Source: Parascardovia denticolens DSM 10105 = JCM 12538 | GTDB taxonomy: Bacteria; Actinomycetota; Actinomycetes; Actinomycetales; Bifidobacteriaceae | DNA length: 64,000 nt | Direction: 5' to 3' | Assembly: GCF_001042675.1 (NCBI RefSeq) | Contig: NZ_AP012333.1 | Location: 1,736,001-1,800,000, forward strand | Shown: in pieces, positions 8,574 to 17,385 of the stretch | Numbering within the stretch: position 1 is the first letter of the stretch | Layout: every line of letters starts with the position of its first letter | Program-made: the position numbers and the translations under genes | Notes under the pieces: model-generated | Seen by the model: the letters and a program-made list of their open reading frames with translations, nothing else | What the model was told of the DNA's origin: nothing | Databases searched by the model: none

Positions 8574-9287
8574 ATGCAAGAATTTCGAAAGACGGAAGCG
8601 CCGCTTTACCTTTCCAATGCGGTTTCGATTGTCAGTTTAAACACTTTTAAGCAGCAGTATTCGTTGACCAATCGACTCGTCAATTGTTGTAAAATCGTGT
8701 TTGGCTCACTGCTAGATCAGCAAAGATGTCTCAATGTCGGCGTTCCGTTTTTCTTCCGCTCTACTGAAGAAGAGAAAAGGTTCTATCGCTTTTATTTCAA
8801 AAATAACTTTGCATCTGTCAGATCTCCTTTCTTGGCCGTGCCCAATAGCTCTGTTTTAAATAAGACGATTCAACAATTTTCTCAGTCTCGTATTCTTAGC
8901 AGAATATGTATAACTATTCGAAATGCCGACTCAATACCTCAAAGCTATCAAACTCTGTATTCTGATAAAGTTACAGTTATTTTCAATACCGATATAATCA
9001 AACCTGATACAGTGCTAGAGGCGATGGGCCATCATGCGCAAACTGGTGCGACCATCATGCTGTCCGACACCCCCATGAGCCAAGTTCAGCCTTATTTTAG
9101 AGATATATGGCGAGCTCTTCATCTACACAAACCTTTATACTTCCAAAAAAACAGCTTGACCGCGCAAGGGTTGAACATCGCTCTTAAAGCGCCCATGCTT
9201 GCAAATTCTTTAACTGCAAGCATAGCAGAAATTTGGTATAAGCAGCTATTTAATAATCTGAAGGTTATTAATTCTAGTTACGCATAA
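8574..9287 (+). CDS. Unknown RiPP-cassette protein
   Basis: 237-aa soluble-looking protein that I do not recognise. No transmembrane segment or signal peptide is evident. It has Cys at NRLVNCCK (about residues 38-39), QQRC and SRIC, with no metal-binding spacing. The second half (VIFNTDIIKPDTVLEAMGHH, then a helical tail) looks like an alpha/beta fold. It is AT-rich like its neighbours and lies between the precursor and the maturase, with 10-bp and 24-bp gaps, so it is very likely part of the maturation system (leader recognition, protease or partner protein). A link to the 'peptide maturation system' proteins found beside clostridial Cys-rich peptide maturases is conceivable but unverified. 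Confidence 0.6.
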   Translation: MQEFRKTEAPLYLSNAVSIVSLNTFKQQYSLTNRLVNCCKIVFGSLLDQQRCLNVGVPFFFRSTEEEKRFYRFYFKNNFASVRSPFLAVPNSSVLNKTIQQFSQSRILSRICITIRNADSIPQSYQTLYSDKVTVIFNTDIIKPDTVLEAMGHHAQTGATIMLSDTPMSQVQPYFRDIWRALHLHKPLYFQKNSLTAQGLNIALKAPMLANSLTASIAEIWYKQLFNNLKVINSSYA

Positions 9288-9311
9288 GGAGAAAGACAGG
9301 AGGAAAGCAAT

Positions 9312-10583
9312 ATGGTAAGGAAAATGCTGACATTCCGCTTAAACAAGTACACTGATGTATTTGAAGCTGATGATGAACTTATCCTATATAGCTACATTAC
9401 CAAAAAGCATATTTCAATCAAAAAAGACCAGCTTGACGGAAACGTTATAACTATCCCAGACCAAGACGTCAAACACTACCTTGGCACGCATATCATCGAA
9501 AATCAAACGATTGGTTCTTACGAAGAGTACCAAGTTCTGCGTGATATGGCTCGCTATTCTCACAGCCTACTTGACGTTATTCTTCATCTCAACTATGACT
9601 GTAATCTCCGGTGCCCATATTGTTATCAAAATAATGTTGACAAAAATGCGATTATGACTGAAGAGACCATAAATAAAGTTTGTGAACAAATCGTCTTTCT
9701 CATTGCTCAAGGGCAGTATCACGAATTATCACTTACGCTCATAGGCGGGGAGCCTACACTTCATCCGCGGATTGTACATGAAGTTTCAGACAAGCTGAGC
9801 AGTTTATCCTGTCCAATTAGTGGAATTGTCGTTTGCAATGGTACTTCTTTATCGGACCAATTAATTGAGGATTGTCGAAGGCTAGGCTCTTTCACTTTTG
9901 ATATCACTCTTGACGGAGCTCAGGATTATCACGATCAGTTGCGCTTCTACCCTAATGGACAAGGCTCTTACCATGAAATCATGAGCAATATCAGATACAT
10001 TCAAAACAAATACCCCAACGAAAAAATCACCATAAACTGCAATCTATCTAAAAAAAATATCTCTGGAATCAAAGGACTTTGCGACGATTTGCAGAGTTTC
10101 CATTTCAATGGGCGGCTGATATTTAGTGAAGTCTTTTCATCGCCGCATAGCTCATACGAAGAGATTTTAAATCGGCGAAATTCAGAATGGTATGAAGCAA
10201 TCAAAATTGCCGAGAGATATGGCTTTGTAAATGATGCGTTCCTACGTACATCTCACTTAGGCTGTGGAATGTACCACTCAGACGCTTACTTTATCGATCC
10301 CTTCGGTCAGCTCTTCTCATGTATCAATGCGATTGGAAATTCAGCTTTTCGGCAGACTTCTTTCACAAACTACGAAGAGGCTTCGTTCGATTTTGCCCGT
10401 AGCCAAAGAATAGAGAGCGACGGGCTTCTTACAAAGCACTGTCGAGATTGCAAGTTCCTTCCTGTCTGCGAGGGAGGATGCACCTATCTCAATGAAGAAG
10501 TGCAAAAGTGGTGCCCCCGCTGGTCTTTTGAACACAATGAGAGAAGAGTATTAAAAGAGCACCTTCTGGAAGGAGTCGAATGA
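9312..10583 (+). CDS. Radical SAM/SPASM peptide maturase
   Basis: 423-aa radical SAM enzyme. The cluster-binding CxxxCxxC is at Cys97, Cys101 and Cys104 (CNLRCPYCYQ), and the SAM-binding GGEP motif follows (LIGGEPTLHP, about 145). The C-terminal SPASM domain has the full seven-cysteine pattern for two auxiliary 4Fe-4S clusters: Cys of LGCGMYH, 13 residues, Gly, 4 residues, Cys of FSC, then CxxCx5CxxxC (HCRDCKFLPVCEGGC) and a last Cys in KWC. Residues 1-90 may hold leader-recognition structure. GGAGG lies 8 nt before the ATG. SPASM enzymes of this type typically install thioether or C-C cross-links on peptides; the upstream 54-aa peptide is the obvious substrate. Confidence 0.88.
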   Translation: MVRKMLTFRLNKYTDVFEADDELILYSYITKKHISIKKDQLDGNVITIPDQDVKHYLGTHIIENQTIGSYEEYQVLRDMARYSHSLLDVILHLNYDCNLRCPYCYQNNVDKNAIMTEETINKVCEQIVFLIAQGQYHELSLTLIGGEPTLHPRIVHEVSDKLSSLSCPISGIVVCNGTSLSDQLIEDCRRLGSFTFDITLDGAQDYHDQLRFYPNGQGSYHEIMSNIRYIQNKYPNEKITINCNLSKKNISGIKGLCDDLQSFHFNGRLIFSEVFSSPHSSYEEILNRRNSEWYEAIKIAERYGFVNDAFLRTSHLGCGMYHSDAYFIDPFGQLFSCINAIGNSAFRQTSFTNYEEASFDFARSQRIESDGLLTKHCRDCKFLPVCEGGCTYLNEEVQKWCPRWSFEHNERRVLKEHLLEGVE

Positions 10584-11449
10584 TGCCGGAAGGATCCGAA
10601 AATGATATGCCGCCCGCCGCACCGATCCTCCTGACCGATCAGGTGAGCAGGGATTTTCACGGAAAACCTGCGGTGAGCAATCTGTCCATCGCCGTCAGAC
10701 CCGGTCGCATCATGGGCCTGCTGGGGCCCAACGGGGCTGGCAAAAGCACCACTTTACGCATGATGTGCGGCCTCCTGCAGCCCACCAGCGGTCAGATCCT
10801 CTTCCATGACCGGCCTTTGGATTCATGGCGGAACTCCCTCTACGAACATCTGTCTTGTGTGCTGGAGGACTCTTCCCTGGCCTACATGTTCCTGACCGGC
10901 TGGGATAACCTCGCTTATCAGGGAGGCCTGTACGGCTACGGGCGCAAGGAGACCTTCGAACGCTGCCGGGAGCTCATGGATTCCCTGAAGCTGACCGAGC
11001 ATATGGATAAGCCGGTGGGCGACTGGTCCCGCGGCACCCAGCAAAAGCTGGCCTTGGTCACCGGCATGATCCCCCGGCCAGAAGCCCTCATCCTCGATGA
11101 ACCCACTTTAGGCCTGGACGTGGTCTCCAAACGCGACTTCCTCCAGGCGATCACGGCCCTCTCCCGGCAGGGGACAGGCATCATCATCGCCACCCATCAG
11201 TCGGAAGTGGTGGATGCGGTGGCCGATGACATCACTCTGATCCACCATGGCCGCACCCAATGGGCCGGCACCTATCCCGACTTCATCCGCGTCCATAGCC
11301 GGCGGTTGACCGGTCGGGATGACGCCTCCATGGACTTGGAGCACATTCTTCTGGAACTCTTCACCGTGGATGACGAAGACCAGGGGAATCCGATAGGATC
11401 GGTCGAAGCAGGCAAGCCGGGGAAAGCGGCAGAAGGAGAAGAACGATGA
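10580..11449 (+). CDS. ABC transporter ATP-binding protein (probable peptide export)
   Basis: 289-aa ATPase. Walker A GPNGAGKST (about 50), a variant signature WSRGTQQK (about 149), Walker B ALILDEPTLGLD (about 170) and switch His in IIATHQS. It is the DrrA/CcmA-like type that works with ABC-2 permeases. The start codon overlaps the maturase stop (ATGA), with AAGGAG 5 nt upstream, so it is translationally coupled to the RiPP operon. Composition returns to GC-rich at this gene, unlike the three genes before it. Likely roles are export of the mature peptide or self-immunity. Confidence 0.87.
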   Translation: MMPEGSENDMPPAAPILLTDQVSRDFHGKPAVSNLSIAVRPGRIMGLLGPNGAGKSTTLRMMCGLLQPTSGQILFHDRPLDSWRNSLYEHLSCVLEDSSLAYMFLTGWDNLAYQGGLYGYGRKETFERCRELMDSLKLTEHMDKPVGDWSRGTQQKLALVTGMIPRPEALILDEPTLGLDVVSKRDFLQAITALSRQGTGIIIATHQSEVVDAVADDITLIHHGRTQWAGTYPDFIRVHSRRLTGRDDASMDLEHILLELFTVDDEDQGNPIGSVEAGKPGKAAEGEER

Positions 11450-12327
11450 ATATGACAGAGGATCTCCAGGGTTCCCAAACGTCCCCGGCGTCTCAAGCTT
11501 CCCATGGTTCGCGCCGACCAGGCCAGCCCGGCCTGCCGCATCCGTCCCCCGGTCCGCGCCGACCGTCCCATTTGCGCAAATTCAGCATCCTCCTGATCGC
11601 CGAACTGCATCGCTACGTTTTGGAGCTGCGCCGGTATCTGAGCAATTACATATCGGACCTGATCCTCACCGGAATCCTGGTGGCCATGATGGCCATGGCC
11701 ACCAACGTCCGGAAGAATCCCACCGCCTGGCTGGGCTACTTCCTGTGGACGGCTTCGACCTTCCTCATCGAAGAAGGCAGCCTGTCCATCTCCACCGACA
11801 AACAGAACGGCACGTTCACCCAACTGATGCTCAGACCCACCTCCCTCTTCACCCAGGTTCTGGTCAAGACCCTCACCTGGAGTCTCATCTCCATCGCCAT
11901 CAACGCCATTTTCATCGTAGGGCTTTTTGCCGTCATGCGTATACCTATGGTCATGAACCTGACAAGCCTGGGCCTGTGTCTGATCATGTTCGCAGGGCTT
12001 TTCGGCTTTACCCTGATTTTCGTCTCCCTGACCGTGGTCTATACCCGCACCCAGGCTTACTCCACCCTTTTCGGCTATGTGCTCATGTTGGTCTCCGGCG
12101 TCGTGGTGCCTTTGTCTTCCCTGCCGCCGGCCCTGATTTGGATGGGCCGGATCCTGCCTCTGCAATACGGGATCCAGCTGATTCAGCAATCCTGGACCAG
12201 GCCTGTCACCCTTTTCCAATGGGCGGCGGCCGGCGGCCAGAGTCTGGTTTACCTGGCCATCGGCTACCTCCTTTTCCGCCTCATCCTCAAACATGGCAGG
12301 AAGAACGGCATCAATATGCGCTACTGA
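11446..12327 (+). CDS. ABC-2 type permease
   Basis: 293-aa membrane protein with six predicted hydrophobic segments after a Pro/Ser-rich, cytoplasmic N-terminus of about 45 residues. It belongs to the ABC-2 permease family (segments at LILTGILVAMMAM, then VSLTVVYTRT and VSGVVVPLSSLPPAL). Its ATG overlaps the stop of the ATPase gene by 4 bp, so the two form one transporter. It is the last gene of the RiPP transcript; the convergent glycerate kinase follows. No terminator hairpin is evident, only a direct repeat GAGGATCCCGCT near 12350-12372. Confidence 0.85.
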   Translation: MNMTEDLQGSQTSPASQASHGSRRPGQPGLPHPSPGPRRPSHLRKFSILLIAELHRYVLELRRYLSNYISDLILTGILVAMMAMATNVRKNPTAWLGYFLWTASTFLIEEGSLSISTDKQNGTFTQLMLRPTSLFTQVLVKTLTWSLISIAINAIFIVGLFAVMRIPMVMNLTSLGLCLIMFAGLFGFTLIFVSLTVVYTRTQAYSTLFGYVLMLVSGVVVPLSSLPPALIWMGRILPLQYGIQLIQQSWTRPVTLFQWAAAGGQSLVYLAIGYLLFRLILKHGRKNGINMRY

Positions 12328-12430
12328 TTCAGTGCGCCACTGATTCCGGAGGATCCCGCTGAGGATCCCGCTTATCCTGGTCCGGTGGTCCGGTATGGAC
12401 GGCAACGGCAAGAGTCAGACTCCGCCCCGC

Positions 12431-13585
12431 CTAAGAGGTCATGCCGCACCGGGCCTTGACGACCAGGCGGGCCACGTTCTCGGCTGTCCGGGACAGGTTG
12501 ACGCCGGCACCGGCGATGGCGTCCTGCATGGTCGCCACCCCGGGCATGATGCCGAAGATGGCGTCTATGCCAAGTCCATAAAGCTGGTTGATTCCCTGAC
12601 CCACGTTGCCAGCGATGGCGACCACAGTGCAATCGGGGGTCACCTCCTTCACGGCTTGGGCCGTGCCCATGGGAGTCTTGCCGAACTGGGTCTGGTAGTC
12701 GATGCCGCCTTCACCCGTGATGCAGAGGGCCGCTCCGGCGGCCAGTTCTTTCAGATGGGTGGCTTCCACCACAATCTGAACTCCCGGCTGCATGCTGGCG
12801 TCGGTGAAGGCCAGGAAGCCCGCCCCCAGGCCGCCGGCGGCGCCGGCGCCGGGGACATCGCGGACGTCACGGCCCAGTTGGCTTTCAATCACTTTAGCGT
12901 AATGGATCAGGGCTTCGTCCAGTTTCTCCACCATGGCCGGGGTAGCCCCTTTCTGCGGGCCGAAGACCGCGGACGCTCCCCGCAGACCGGTCAAAGGGTT
13001 GGTCACATCCGAGGCCAAGCGAATGCGGACCTGCTCCAGTCGAGGATCCAGCTGGCTGCAGTCCACCTTGTCCAGTTTGAGCAGGGCCTCGCCCCCGTAA
13101 GGCAGCTCGTCCCCATTGATGTCCAGCAGTTGAACGCCCAAGGCTTGAGCCATGCCCGCTCCCCCATCATTGGTGGCGGAGCCGCCCAGCCCGACGATGA
13201 TCTCCTTGACCCCGTGGTCCAAGGCATCCTTGACCAGTTGCCCGGTTCCATAAGTCGTGGTGATCAGAGGGTTCCGGGTTTGCGCGTCCACGAACTGGAT
13301 ACCCGAGGCCGCGGCCATCTCAATGACGGCCGTGCTCCCATCACCCAGCAGACCATAAGCGGCTTCGGCCGGGCGACCTAGGGGATCCGTCACTTCGGCG
13401 GTGACGATTTGCCCGCCGGTGGCGTCAACCAAGGAACGGACGGTCCCTTCGCCTCCATCAGCCATAGGGACTTTGACCAGTTCCGCATCCGGAAGGATTT
13501 TACGGATGCCTTCCTCAATGGCATCGGCCGCTTCCTGAGCGGTCAGGCTTCCTTTGAAAGAGTCAGGTGCAATCACGATTTTCAT
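12431..13585 (-). CDS. glxK: Glycerate 2-kinase (GarK/GlxK family)
   Basis: 384-aa glycerate kinase family I enzyme that phosphorylates D-glycerate (to 2-phosphoglycerate in most characterised members). Family signatures are the start KIVIAPDSFKGSLTA, PMADGGEGT (about 42-50), the Gly-rich loop VGLGGSATNDGGAGMAQALG (about 141-160) and ALCITGEGGIDYQT (about 290). Length is normal. It lies 46 bp after the GntP-type permease gene and is co-transcribed with it, giving uptake plus phosphorylation of glycerate into glycolysis. Confidence 0.92.
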   Translation of the reverse strand: MKIVIAPDSFKGSLTAQEAADAIEEGIRKILPDAELVKVPMADGGEGTVRSLVDATGGQIVTAEVTDPLGRPAEAAYGLLGDGSTAVIEMAAASGIQFVDAQTRNPLITTTYGTGQLVKDALDHGVKEIIVGLGGSATNDGGAGMAQALGVQLLDINGDELPYGGEALLKLDKVDCSQLDPRLEQVRIRLASDVTNPLTGLRGASAVFGPQKGATPAMVEKLDEALIHYAKVIESQLGRDVRDVPGAGAAGGLGAGFLAFTDASMQPGVQIVVEATHLKELAAGAALCITGEGGIDYQTQFGKTPMGTAQAVKEVTPDCTVVAIAGNVGQGINQLYGLGIDAIFGIMPGVATMQDAIAGAGVNLSRTAENVARLVVKARCGMTS

Positions 13586-13631
13586 TTTTACGCTCCTTCG
13601 CGAAAATCAGCAGATCTTCCGGTCTTCCGGT

Positions 13632-14945
13632 TTAAAGCACGATATACATGATGGTAGCCACGACTGTCATGGTCAGACCGACCAGGGCTTCGAATGGCAG
13701 AACCGACATACGCTCTTTCAAATCCATGTTCATGGCCTTGGCTGTCACATGGAAGTAATTGCCTTGAGGCAGGCCATCAATGACGGTCGCACCTGCCTGC
13801 ATGGTAACAGCGGCAGCCAGCCGGCTCGTCCCAAAGGAGAGGATGGAGGATCCGAAGGCCTGGGAGCCCAAGATGACGCCAGTCGAGGTGGATGCCGTGG
13901 CGGCAGCCATCAGAATGCCGGCGATAGGCGCCAACAAAGTCCCGGGGATGCCGATGTGGTTGATGATGGAAACAATCTGTTGAGGAAGGTCGGACTTGGT
14001 GATGAGGGCCCCGATAGCACCGGCGCCGATGAGAATCATGACCACATCGACCATACGACCCAGACCGGCCTTGGTGTATTCCAGAATATGCTTGCCCTGC
14101 TTCATGGCCAGAAGACCAATGATTGCGGCCAAAGGCAAAATATACATGGCATCCACCTGGAACTTCTCCAGCAGGGAGATATGCAGCATGGAACCAATCG
14201 GGTTGAGGAGCAGAAGGACAACAGCCACTATAGGGGCCACTAGGGAAGCGCCGATGGATGGCAATTCTTTGTCTTCCTTGGTCTTCGCGGAGCTGCCGGT
14301 CAGATCGGATTCCTGCACGATCTTCCCCTTCTTCTTCATGAGGGTGGCCAGGAGGACCGCCATGGCCAGGCCGAAAAGTGCGGGAATCAGGCTGGCGACC
14401 ATCACTTGGGATGGTTGGATGGTGACCGTTTTGGAGCTGAAACCTTCCGCGGCGGCTATGGTGTTGGGGTTGGGAGAAATGATATTTCCCGCCTTCCCGC
14501 CGCCGGAAAGCGCGATAAGCAAGGCCAGCTTGGAAATGCTCATACGACTGCCGACTTCTATAGCGATAGGGGCGACGATCAGAACGGCAACGGGGATGAA
14601 GACCCCGACGGCGCAGATAATCATGGTAGCGAAGGCCAGGGAGAAGATGGCCAGTTTCTCGCCGAACTTGGAGACGATGGTTCTGGCTATCTGATCGGCT
14701 GCGCCGGATTCCATCATGACCCCTGCCAAGACCCCTGCAGCTAAAACACGGATGATGGTACCCATAACACTTTCCCCACCGGCGACGACCACCTCCACCG
14801 TCTTGGGGAAGCCGACTCCACCAATCAGGCATCCGACGATGGTCCCTAGCAGGAGCGCGTAAGTAGGGTTCAGTTTCAGAAGGATAAGGATGATGGCGAG
14901 CGCAAGCCCTATCAAGGCTGCCCACCAGGCTAATGCTATTGTCAT
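13632..14945 (-). CDS. GntP-family permease, probable glycerate transporter
   Basis: 437-aa polytopic transporter of the gluconate:H+ symporter family, with about 12 hydrophobic helices and the conserved ALSGGGKAGNIISPNPNT region. I set the start at the ATG at 14945, directly before the first helix (MTIALAWWAALIGLALA); an upstream TTG at 14990 would add residues with no family character. GntP members carry gluconate or related acids. The neighbouring glycerate kinase and CdaR regulator make glycerate the most likely substrate (inference). Confidence 0.88.
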   Translation of the reverse strand: MTIALAWWAALIGLALAIILILLKLNPTYALLLGTIVGCLIGGVGFPKTVEVVVAGGESVMGTIIRVLAAGVLAGVMMESGAADQIARTIVSKFGEKLAIFSLAFATMIICAVGVFIPVAVLIVAPIAIEVGSRMSISKLALLIALSGGGKAGNIISPNPNTIAAAEGFSSKTVTIQPSQVMVASLIPALFGLAMAVLLATLMKKKGKIVQESDLTGSSAKTKEDKELPSIGASLVAPIVAVVLLLLNPIGSMLHISLLEKFQVDAMYILPLAAIIGLLAMKQGKHILEYTKAGLGRMVDVVMILIGAGAIGALITKSDLPQQIVSIINHIGIPGTLLAPIAGILMAAATASTSTGVILGSQAFGSSILSFGTSRLAAAVTMQAGATVIDGLPQGNYFHVTAKAMNMDLKERMSVLPFEALVGLTMTVVATIMYIVL

Positions 14946-14984
14946 GGTACGTATAACCTCACTGTTAGTACATCTTTGAACTAG

Positions 14985-15018
14985 TCCCAACGAATTCGGC
15001 CTTGATTTTTCGTTGGGA
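14985..15018 (-). promoter_or_regulatory. Hairpin in the gntP leader
   Basis: Inverted repeat TCCCAACGAA (14985-14994) / TTCGTTGGGA (15009-15018), perfect over 10 bp with a 14-nt loop, about 40 nt before the permease start on its coding strand. It may be an operator or leader structure. A -10-like CATAAT lies just beyond it on the minus strand. Confidence 0.5.
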
Positions 15019-15097
15019 TTACTTTTATTATGCGTCTGCCATCCGGTGATTGCCCATGTCCTCGAAGACTGATTATCAGCCTCTCATCAACTCCAAA

Positions 15098-15122
15098 ATG
15101 TTACGTGTAACATGTGTATACT
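15098..15122 (+). promoter_or_regulatory. cdaR operator and promoter
   Basis: The near-perfect palindrome ATGTTAC-GT-GTAACAT (15098-15113) lies immediately before a -10 box TATACT (15117-15122). The ATG at 15129 is 7 nt after the -10 box, where transcription would start. A regulator bound here would sit between -35 and -10, so autoregulation and control of the divergent gntP-glxK operon are likely. Confidence 0.6.
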
Positions 15123-15128
15123 GTTGAT

Positions 15129-16301
15129 ATGGAGATTGAAGCCGAGCTGGCGCAGACCATCGCCCAAGAGGTCAGCCGCAGCACCCACCACAACATCAAT
15201 TTTTTCGACACTTCCGGCCACTGCATCGCCAGCACCGATCCCAGCCGCATCGGTAGCTTCCACGAGGCCGCTTTCCTAGCGGCCAATCGCAGGGTCACAG
15301 TGGAAGTCGATGACAGCAAACAGTATATCGGGGCCCGCAATGGAATCAACGTGCCCGTCTCCTTCCAGGGGCAGGTGGTCGCCGTCATCGGCATCACGGG
15401 CCGCAAACAGGACGTGAAGCCTTTCGGCGACGTGCTCCGCCGCATGACCGAGATCCTTCTCCAAGAGAATTTCGAACGGACGACCCGGTTCGACAAAAGC
15501 ATGACCATGGCCAACCTGGTCACCCTGCTCCTGACGGACCAGAGCGACCCCTCCATGCTTTCCTACCTGTCTTCCGCCTTGAACGTCGATCTTGCGCAGG
15601 ACCACATCTGTCTGGTCGCCGCTTTCGACGGAAAAGACCATTCATACCAGGACCGGGCCAGCCTCCTGAACGACATGAACGCCTTTCTGGAAAGGCAGGC
15701 CTCCGGCTCCTTCTTCTCCCTTCGCCCGCAGACAGCCACTTTCTTCATCCCCTTGGCATCCATTGGATCCGGGCAAGACAGCATCCTGCAGCTGGCCGAC
15801 CGCTTGGCCGTCCCCCTGTCCCATCATGTGAAGTCCTTCTTCATCGGCATCAGCGATCCCTTCCACCCGGGAGACCAGGCCGAGGGCCAGGCGGAGGGCT
15901 TCCCTGCCGCCTACCAGACCGCCTTTCTCCAAGCCTCTATGGCCGCGGACAGCGCAAGCAGACGCATGACCGGGACTTATCTGACCTTTGATTCCTTGGA
16001 TATCGACATCCTGCTCAGGTCCAGCAAGGAGGAAGACCGCCGGGTCTTCCTCTCGCATGTTCTGGGAGACATGACAGACGAGGAGATTCGGCAGGCGAGC
16101 GACCTCTTCCTGACCTACACCGCCTGCAACGGCAGCATCATCCGCACGGCCCGGGAGCTCTTCCTCCATAAGAACACGGTCCAGAACCGGCTCAACAAGA
16201 TAACGGACCTGACCGGCTACAATCCCCGCGACCTGAAAGACCATACGGTCCTAGCCTTGGCCTTCGCCATTCAGCGGGCATACGGATATACTGGAAACTG
16301 A
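15129..16301 (+). CDS. cdaR: CdaR-family sugar diacid/glycerate regulator
   Basis: 390-aa regulator. The N-terminal putative sugar-diacid recognition domain (about 1-130; ELAQTIAQEVSRSTHHNINFFDTSGHCIAS and later VSFQGQVVAVIGITG) is followed by a middle region and a C-terminal PucR-type helix-turn-helix (about 320-385; GSIIRTARELFLHKNTVQNR, then LNKITDLTGYNPRDLKD). I use the ATG at 15129 because the -10 box lies 7 nt upstream and no ribosome site exists, pointing to a leaderless message; a GTG at 15114 lies inside the promoter. In enterobacteria CdaR activates glycerate/glucarate genes, matching the divergent permease and kinase. Confidence 0.85.
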   Translation: MEIEAELAQTIAQEVSRSTHHNINFFDTSGHCIASTDPSRIGSFHEAAFLAANRRVTVEVDDSKQYIGARNGINVPVSFQGQVVAVIGITGRKQDVKPFGDVLRRMTEILLQENFERTTRFDKSMTMANLVTLLLTDQSDPSMLSYLSSALNVDLAQDHICLVAAFDGKDHSYQDRASLLNDMNAFLERQASGSFFSLRPQTATFFIPLASIGSGQDSILQLADRLAVPLSHHVKSFFIGISDPFHPGDQAEGQAEGFPAAYQTAFLQASMAADSASRRMTGTYLTFDSLDIDILLRSSKEEDRRVFLSHVLGDMTDEEIRQASDLFLTYTACNGSIIRTARELFLHKNTVQNRLNKITDLTGYNPRDLKDHTVLALAFAIQRAYGYTGN

Positions 16302-16389
16302 TAGAAAAGCCGATAAACGCCGCCCAAATGCGCGCGCTTGACCGGGAGAATCCCTGGCAGGCGACATCCACGAGGGTAAGGAGACAACA

Positions 16390-17292
16390 ATGGTGGATTC
16401 AAGCTCTTCAACCCGTCCCGGAGACCTTCCGGTGGGTTCCATGAATGACTATAACGACGAGGAGGGCCACAGCCAGCCCGGAAGGCCTGGTACGCCTCCT
16501 ACCCCTCCCATCCGGCACGTCTTCAACCTGCCAACCTGGATGTATTACTTCTTCTGGGCCTTCGTCTGGCTTCTCGGCTTCGGCCTCCTGGCCTTCGCCA
16601 CCGATAATTTCGGGAAGACCACGACCTGGGGCTATGTCCTCTATACCATCTGCATGGCCATTTCGGTCATCTTCGCCATCATCATCGGCTACGGAGTCGG
16701 CACTTCCAAACAAGGCCTGTCCAACGCTGGGCTGGCTGAACATATGATCCAGGGGACCCGGATCTGGGTGCTGGCCTGGCTGATAGCCTTCTTCGTGTGC
16801 GAGCTGGCCGTCAACACGGTCGCTTCCCAATACAACTTCAATCCTTCCGGCCTGGGGATCCTCAACTGCATCCTGGTCAGCGCCCTGGTCGGGTTGATGT
16901 ATCTGACCGGGAGCGCCATTTTCGCCGACGCCCCCATGCTGATCGTCGGCCTGATCCTCCTCTTGGAGGTGCTCATCATCCCGGCTTTCCGCGTCCCGCG
17001 GGGCTACTGGATCACCGCCGTCATCTCGGGCATCGCCCTCCTGGCAGCCGGCATCGTGGACTACATCAGCCAGAACCGGAAGGCCAAGGCTTCAAAGACC
17101 AAGAAAAACGCTAAGCCGGAATCCTCTTCCCAGACCAAGAAGCGCGGATTCGGCCTCTTCAAGAAGAAGGCTTCATCCGGCAAGTCGGAAAACGAAGGAG
17201 GGGCCGGTGTTACCGGTAACAGTGAAGCGTCTACCGGCCCATCCTCATCGGGGACAAGGCAGCCAAGCTCCCGGACCAGCAACTGGTCCTGA
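16390..17292 (+). CDS. Conserved membrane protein, unknown function
   Basis: 300 aa. About 45 polar residues lead into five to six hydrophobic helices (about 55-225, beginning WMYYFFWAFVWLLGFGLLAF and ending ISGIALLAAGIVDYI). A Lys/Ser-rich cytoplasmic tail follows (about 228-300, containing KAKASKTKKNAKPESSSQ). AAGGAG lies before the ATG; a second in-frame ATG at 16441 is possible. I recognise no catalytic motif. It stands alone between cdaR and the convergent gatD. Confidence 0.65.
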   Translation: MVDSSSSTRPGDLPVGSMNDYNDEEGHSQPGRPGTPPTPPIRHVFNLPTWMYYFFWAFVWLLGFGLLAFATDNFGKTTTWGYVLYTICMAISVIFAIIIGYGVGTSKQGLSNAGLAEHMIQGTRIWVLAWLIAFFVCELAVNTVASQYNFNPSGLGILNCILVSALVGLMYLTGSAIFADAPMLIVGLILLLEVLIIPAFRVPRGYWITAVISGIALLAAGIVDYISQNRKAKASKTKKNAKPESSSQTKKRGFGLFKKKASSGKSENEGGAGVTGNSEASTGPSSSGTRQPSSRTSNWS

Positions 17293-17340
17293 CGCGGACT
17301 CGCGCGGAGCAGAAGAAACTCGTGAGGGGAAAGAGAGGGC

Positions 17341-17385
17341 GGAGAGAAGAAGGAGAGAAAAGGGAGAAAGGGAGAAAGGGAGAGG
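17341..17385. repeat. Homopurine tract with GGGAGAAA repeats
   Basis: 45 consecutive purines on the + strand, including three tandem AGGGAGAA-type units around 17361-17381. Purine bias extends to about 17320-17415. It lies between convergent genes. Confidence 0.8.
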
